Below are positions 61,957 through 64,000 of a stretch of 64,000 nt of DNA, one piece after another. Position 1 is the first letter of the stretch. Each line of letters begins with the position of its first letter. Position numbers and translations under genes: made by a program. Source of the DNA: Afipia sp. OHSU_II-C1 (GTDB taxonomy: Bacteria; Pseudomonadota; Alphaproteobacteria; Rhizobiales; Xanthobacteraceae); assembly GCF_000497575.1 (NCBI RefSeq), contig NZ_APJI01000004.1, forward strand, positions 248,001-312,000. Reading direction: 5' to 3'. The notes under the pieces are model-generated. The model had not been told where the DNA came from and did not search any database. It saw nothing but the letters and a program-made list of their open reading frames with translations.

Positions 61957-64000
61957 CTATTCGGCAGGCGAGGCTTGCGGTTGGGGCCGCGGCGTTTCCC
62001 GTCCGCGCAGCCTGTCGATCAGCAGATAGATCACCGGTGTGGTGTAGAGCGTCAGGATCTGGGACACGATCAGGCCGCCGATGATGGTGATACCGAGCGG
62101 CCTGCGCAGCTCCGTCCCCGGCCCGGTCGCGATCACCAGCGGGACCGCGGCGAGCAGCGCCGCCATCGTGGTCATGATGATCGGCCTGAACCGCGCGATG
62201 CTCGCCTCGAAGATCGCCTCCTCCGACGACAGACCGCGCTGCCGTTCGCCTTCAAGAGCGAAGTCGACAATCATGATGCCGTTCTTCTTCACGATGCCGA
62301 TCAGCAAAATGATTCCGATAAAGGCGATCACCGTGAGCGGCGTGTTGGTGATCTGCAACGCGAGCAGCGCGCCAAGTCCCGCCGGCGGCAGTGTCGAGAT
62401 GATTGTCAGCGGATGGGCAAGGCTCTCGTACAGCACGCCCAGAACGATGTAGACGGCGATCAGCGCACCGAGGATGAGCAGCGGCTGGCGGTTCGCGGTC
62501 TTCTGGCTGTCGGCGGCGTTGCCGGCAAACTCGCCGCGAATGCCCTCCGGCATATGCAGTTCCTCGACCGCGCGCAGGATGTTGTCGGTCGCGGTTTGCA
62601 GCGGGACGCCATCGGGGACGTTGAACGAGATCGTGTTCGATGGGAACGACGCCTGATGATAGACGGACAGCGGTGAGAGGCCGCGCTCCATCTTGACGAC
62701 CGCCGAGAGCGGCACCTGCGCGTCGCCCGCCCCTGCGACATAGATTTTCTCGAGCGCGGTCGGATCGCCCTGCAATCGCGGATCGACCTCCAGAATGATC
62801 TTGTACTGGTTACGCTGGGTATAGATGGTCGATATCTGCCGCTGCGAGAATGCGTTGTTCAGGGCGTTGTCGATGTCCTGAACCTGCACGCCGAGGCTGG
62901 CGGCCGTCTTGCGGTCGATCGACAGGTTCAGCGCCAGACCGGCGGCGTCGCGGTCGCTGGAAATATCGGTGATCCCTTCGACGGTCTCCAATCTCTTGGC
63001 CACGATCGGAGCCCATTTCGACAGCAGATCGAGATCCGAACTGATCAGCGTGTACTGGTAGTTGGAGTCGCTCTGGCGTCCGCCCGCGCGCAGGTCCTGC
63101 GCCGCGAACATGAACAGGCGGATGCCCGGCACGGCACTGAGATTCCGCCGGAGACGGTCGATCACCTGCGTGGTCGTCAGACCGCCACGCTGGTCGAGAT
63201 CCTTCAGGCTGATGAACATGCGGCCCGTGTTGGAGCCTCCGCCCGGCCCGCCACTGCCGCCGAGGCTCGAACCGACACCCGCGACGGCGGGATCGGCCAT
63301 CACAATGTCCGCAATCCGCTGCTGGAGACCGAGCATGGCCTGGAACGAGACATCGGGCGATGCACGCGTCGCCCCGATCACGAGGCCGCTGTCGTCGGTC
63401 GGGAAATAGCCCTTCGGCGTCTTGATGTAGAGCGTCACCGTCACTGCGATGGTCGCGACGAACACCAGCAGGGTGAGGATTGGAAAGCGCAATACGACGT
63501 GCAGCGTCCGCTCGTAAAATCTTATAATGCGCGACAGGCTGCCTTCGACCAGCCGGTCGAACCAGGTCGCGTCCGGCGAAACCGGCGTCTTGATGTAGTG
63601 CGCGCAGATCATCGGCGTCACGGTCAGCGACACCACCATCGACACCAGAATGGCGAAGGTCAGCGTCAGCGAAAATTCGCGGAACAGCCGCCCGATGATG
63701 CCTTCCATGAAGATCAGCGGCGTGAACGCCGCCACCAGCGAAATGCTGATCGACAGCACCGTGAAGCCGATCTGCTTCGCTCCCAACAGCGCCGCCTGAT
63801 AGGGCTTCATGCCCTCCTCGAGATTGCGGTACATGTTCTCGATCATGACGATGGCATCGTCGACCACGAAGCCGACCGAGACCGCCAGCGCCATCAGCGA
63901 CAGGTTGTTGATCGAAAAGCCCGCGACCCACATCAGGGCGCAGGTCCCCGCCAGCGCCAGCGGCACGGAAATGCCCGCCGCAATGGTCGGCGTCATCCGC
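61957..64000 (-). CDS. RND multidrug efflux permease (partial)
   Basis: The C-terminal 680 or so residues of an AcrB/MdtC-type inner-membrane pump; the start lies beyond the window edge at 64000. It has the GFVVDDAIVMIENMYRNLEEG segment with the proton-relay Asp pair of transmembrane helix 4, RLFREFSLTLTFAI, and the repeated structure ILLIGIVKKNGIMIVDFALEGERQRGLS near the C-terminus. Full-length pumps have about 1030-1040 residues. It ends with a Pro-rich tail (PRPQPQASPAE). A membrane-fusion partner would be expected to the right. Confidence 0.92.
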   Translation of the reverse strand, partial: RMTPTIAAGISVPLALAGTCALMWVAGFSINNLSLMALAVSVGFVVDDAIVMIENMYRNLEEGMKPYQAALLGAKQIGFTVLSISISLVAAFTPLIFMEGIIGRLFREFSLTLTFAILVSMVVSLTVTPMICAHYIKTPVSPDATWFDRLVEGSLSRIIRFYERTLHVVLRFPILTLLVFVATIAVTVTLYIKTPKGYFPTDDSGLVIGATRASPDVSFQAMLGLQQRIADIVMADPAVAGVGSSLGGSGGPGGGSNTGRMFISLKDLDQRGGLTTTQVIDRLRRNLSAVPGIRLFMFAAQDLRAGGRQSDSNYQYTLISSDLDLLSKWAPIVAKRLETVEGITDISSDRDAAGLALNLSIDRKTAASLGVQVQDIDNALNNAFSQRQISTIYTQRNQYKIILEVDPRLQGDPTALEKIYVAGAGDAQVPLSAVVKMERGLSPLSVYHQASFPSNTISFNVPDGVPLQTATDNILRAVEELHMPEGIRGEFAGNAADSQKTANRQPLLILGALIAVYIVLGVLYESLAHPLTIISTLPPAGLGALLALQITNTPLTVIAFIGIILLIGIVKKNGIMIVDFALEGERQRGLSSEEAIFEASIARFRPIIMTTMAALLAAVPLVIATGPGTELRRPLGITIIGGLIVSQILTLYTTPVIYLLIDRLRGRETPRPQPQASPAE

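Noticed and set aside
1-64000. CRISPR arrays or insertion sequences
   Set aside because: No regularly spaced repeats and no transposase-like reading frame were seen on either strand.

Overview
The window looks like a chromosome segment of an alphaproteobacterium of the Nitrobacteraceae/Bradyrhizobiaceae group (Bradyrhizobium, Rhodopseudomonas, Afipia, Nitrobacter). The evidence is the dusB(nifR3)-ntrB-ntrC-ntrY-ntrX-dat-hfq-hflX order, fused ispDF, popZ (DUF2497) next to valS and a TolC-type exporter, an Omp2-type alphaproteobacterial porin, a BacA/BclA-like ABC transporter, and an intergenic palindromic repeat of a kind I associate with these genomes. The assignment rests on gene content and order, not on a database search.

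Region 1 (1 to about 16416) is an integrated phage-derived element, with visibly more A+T than the rest. It abuts the 3' end of a tRNA-Ser(UGA) gene (16417-16506), which points into the element, so the tRNA is the likely attachment site. The plus-strand block holds an AlpA-like regulator behind an operator array, small early genes, a protein with three Cys4 motifs, an HK97 major capsid protein, an S49 protease, a protein with a proteasome-like (Ntn hydrolase) N-terminus, a beta-helix tail-spike-like protein and a 944-residue tape measure protein. Most neighbours overlap by 1-4 bases. I see no terminase, portal, tail tube, lysis gene or integrase. The element may continue left of the window, or be a decayed or minimal capsid-carrying element. 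The minus-strand block carries a ribbon-helix-helix regulator with a membrane protein, excisionase-like and other small genes of unknown function, and at the tRNA end a ParB-domain protein translationally coupled to a D12-class adenine methyltransferase.

Region 2 (about 16.5 to 34.8 kb): rlpA, epoxide hydrolase, dacA-type carboxypeptidase, tmk-holB-metG-tatD-MBL phosphodiesterase in one orientation, acyl-CoA synthetase, GH13 alpha-glucosidase, SNase-like nuclease, a DUF1272 protein, enoyl-CoA hydratase, queuosine transporter and queC, mazG, then hflX and hfq.

Region 3 (34.8 to 43.4 kb) is the nitrogen regulation locus, transcribed right to left: dusB, ntrB, ntrC, ntrY, ntrX, then a D-amino-acid aminotransferase and hfq-hflX.

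Region 4 (43.6 to 64 kb): ispDF and a CinA-type amidase, whose end overlaps an antisense coq10 gene behind lipA; a 3-methyladenine glycosylase; an MFS transporter and valS; popZ, tolC and pcm; two small genes; tRNA-Cys and tRNA-Asn; two small membrane proteins; a porin with a clear terminator; a DTW tRNA modification enzyme; a BclA-like ABC transporter; and an RND pump cut by the window edge. I found no CRISPR array, rRNA or insertion sequence.
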